Shown piece after piece: positions 63,190 to 64,000 of a stretch of 64,000 nt of DNA. Position 1 is the first letter of the stretch. Every line of letters begins with the position of its first letter. The translations under genes and the position numbers were made by a program. Under the pieces are notes generated by a model, which saw only the letters and a list, made by a program, of their open reading frames with translations, did no database searches and was not told the origin of the DNA. The stretch lies in assembly GCA_030847615.1 (NCBI GenBank), contig JAUMIR010000004.1, positions 75,237,001 through 75,301,000 of the forward strand, in the 5' to 3' direction. The stretch comes from Gambelia wislizenii. Its lineage: Eukaryota; Chordata; Lepidosauria; Squamata; Crotaphytidae.

Positions 63190-64000
63190 ATACACCTGCT
63201 TCTTTCTAATAGGATTACGATGGAAGCAATACAGATGGAAGGCCAAGATCACAAGAGGCTCTCAGCCTGTGTCCCAACATATTGCATCACAATCTATTCA
63301 AAGCCACCCCATCAGGCATACTGGCCTGCTGTTGGCTTGACTTTATTCCTCTCTGCTTTGAGCTTCAATTTTAGCAGCTTGCTCTTAGAAACCAGCAAGC
63401 CAGATCTCCATCTACTTTAGCACTCTAGGCTGTTTCAGCAGGCTAATTTACCAGCTCAGCATGGCACTAACAGCTTCTGCCTGTGACCAGTTCAGCTAAA
63501 TGCTTCCAAGTAGATAGATGGGAGACGTGCAAATTGTTCAGTAATCTGTGCTCTAGCAAGTGGCTGTCCTAGGGGACATCTTTCAGCACAAACAAACCTG
63601 GCACTCTTGGGAAGCGCTCAACCAAATCTCTCCTACAGCTAAAACCTGTTCAGACCAATTACTCATTTCCCAGCTGCTGCAGGCACACCACTGAGGTGGC
63701 CTGCAGTTCACATGAGAAAAATGAATTCTGGGTGGTGAACGTGGAGACCAGGAGGACCCCAAAGTGCAAAGCATATTAATGCTGTCCTAGGGCTGCACCA
63801 GGACATGGGAAATACTGTCTTGTTGATTCCAAGCCAATAATCAAGGATTCCCCTTTGACAGCCTCACATTCTTGCTGATCAAGGTTAACAGACTGCAGGT
63901 TTCTAGGAGGAAAATATGCCATGGGGAGAAGCAAGTACAAGAACCAGAATATTAGAACAACACATGTTGTCACCACCAGCTATTTCTAGAAAACAGGGAA
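63190..64000. other. Intergenic, nothing recognised
   Basis: Overlapping frames on both strands without a domain; no neighbouring host gene reached. Confidence 0.35.

Noticed and set aside
1..64000. CRISPR arrays, bacterial operons, tRNA or rRNA genes
   Set aside because: No regularly spaced direct repeats and no bacterial gene layout; tRNA-like and 5S-like sequences are SINE heads with diverged structure.

Overview
This window is vertebrate nuclear DNA, most likely from a squamate reptile (lizard). The evidence is the repeat mix: CR1, L2 and BovB/RTE LINEs, Penelope-like elements with a GIY-YIG endonuclease, tRNA-derived and 5S-rRNA-derived SINEs that share a BovB-like tail, and many short inverted-repeat DNA transposons. 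I see no bacterial operon, CRISPR array, tRNA gene or rRNA gene. The species cannot be fixed from the sequence. One host gene is clear: a complete five-exon D-type cyclin on the + strand, CDS 31957 to 57585 and 3' end near 59335. The joined exons give 292 codons plus stop. Residues specific to cyclin D3 ([37 protein letters not shown]) favour CCND3 over CCND1 or CCND2. All five exons are in frame and all splice sites are GT/AG. 

Layout: 1-31 kb is intergenic and dense in repeats. It holds an L2 LINE at 1-1330, a DNA-transposon patchwork at 1.4-3.1 kb, SINEs and pogo/Tigger-like MITEs at 3.3-8.1 kb, and a 2.3-kb non-LTR retrotransposon of unresolved clade at 8.4-10.7 kb (minus). An antisense L2 at 13.5-14.5 kb, Penelope pieces at 17.3 and 23.7-24.4 kb, CR1 pieces at 21.8 and 25.4 kb, and two related hAT-like elements at 26.7-27.5 and 30.6-31.0 kb follow. 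The stretch 31.1-32.15 kb is the GC-rich promoter and exon 1. Introns 1 to 4 measure 3035, 8849, 3396 and 9470 bases and carry CR1, SINE, MITE and Penelope copies. The stretch 59.4-64 kb is downstream intergenic DNA with a BovB fragment split by a SINE. 

I found no previously undescribed multi-gene system. The most informative signals are about transposition mechanism. Two Penelope insertions have an inverted 5' piece like a twin-priming product, one of them only 123 bp long inside a perfect 12-bp target duplication. A degenerate hammerhead-like motif is shared by Penelope ends. Two tandem hairpins are conserved at the 3' end of three copies of one LINE. Several nested insertions have readable target duplications. 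Repeat boundaries are by eye and usually good to about 10-20 bases.
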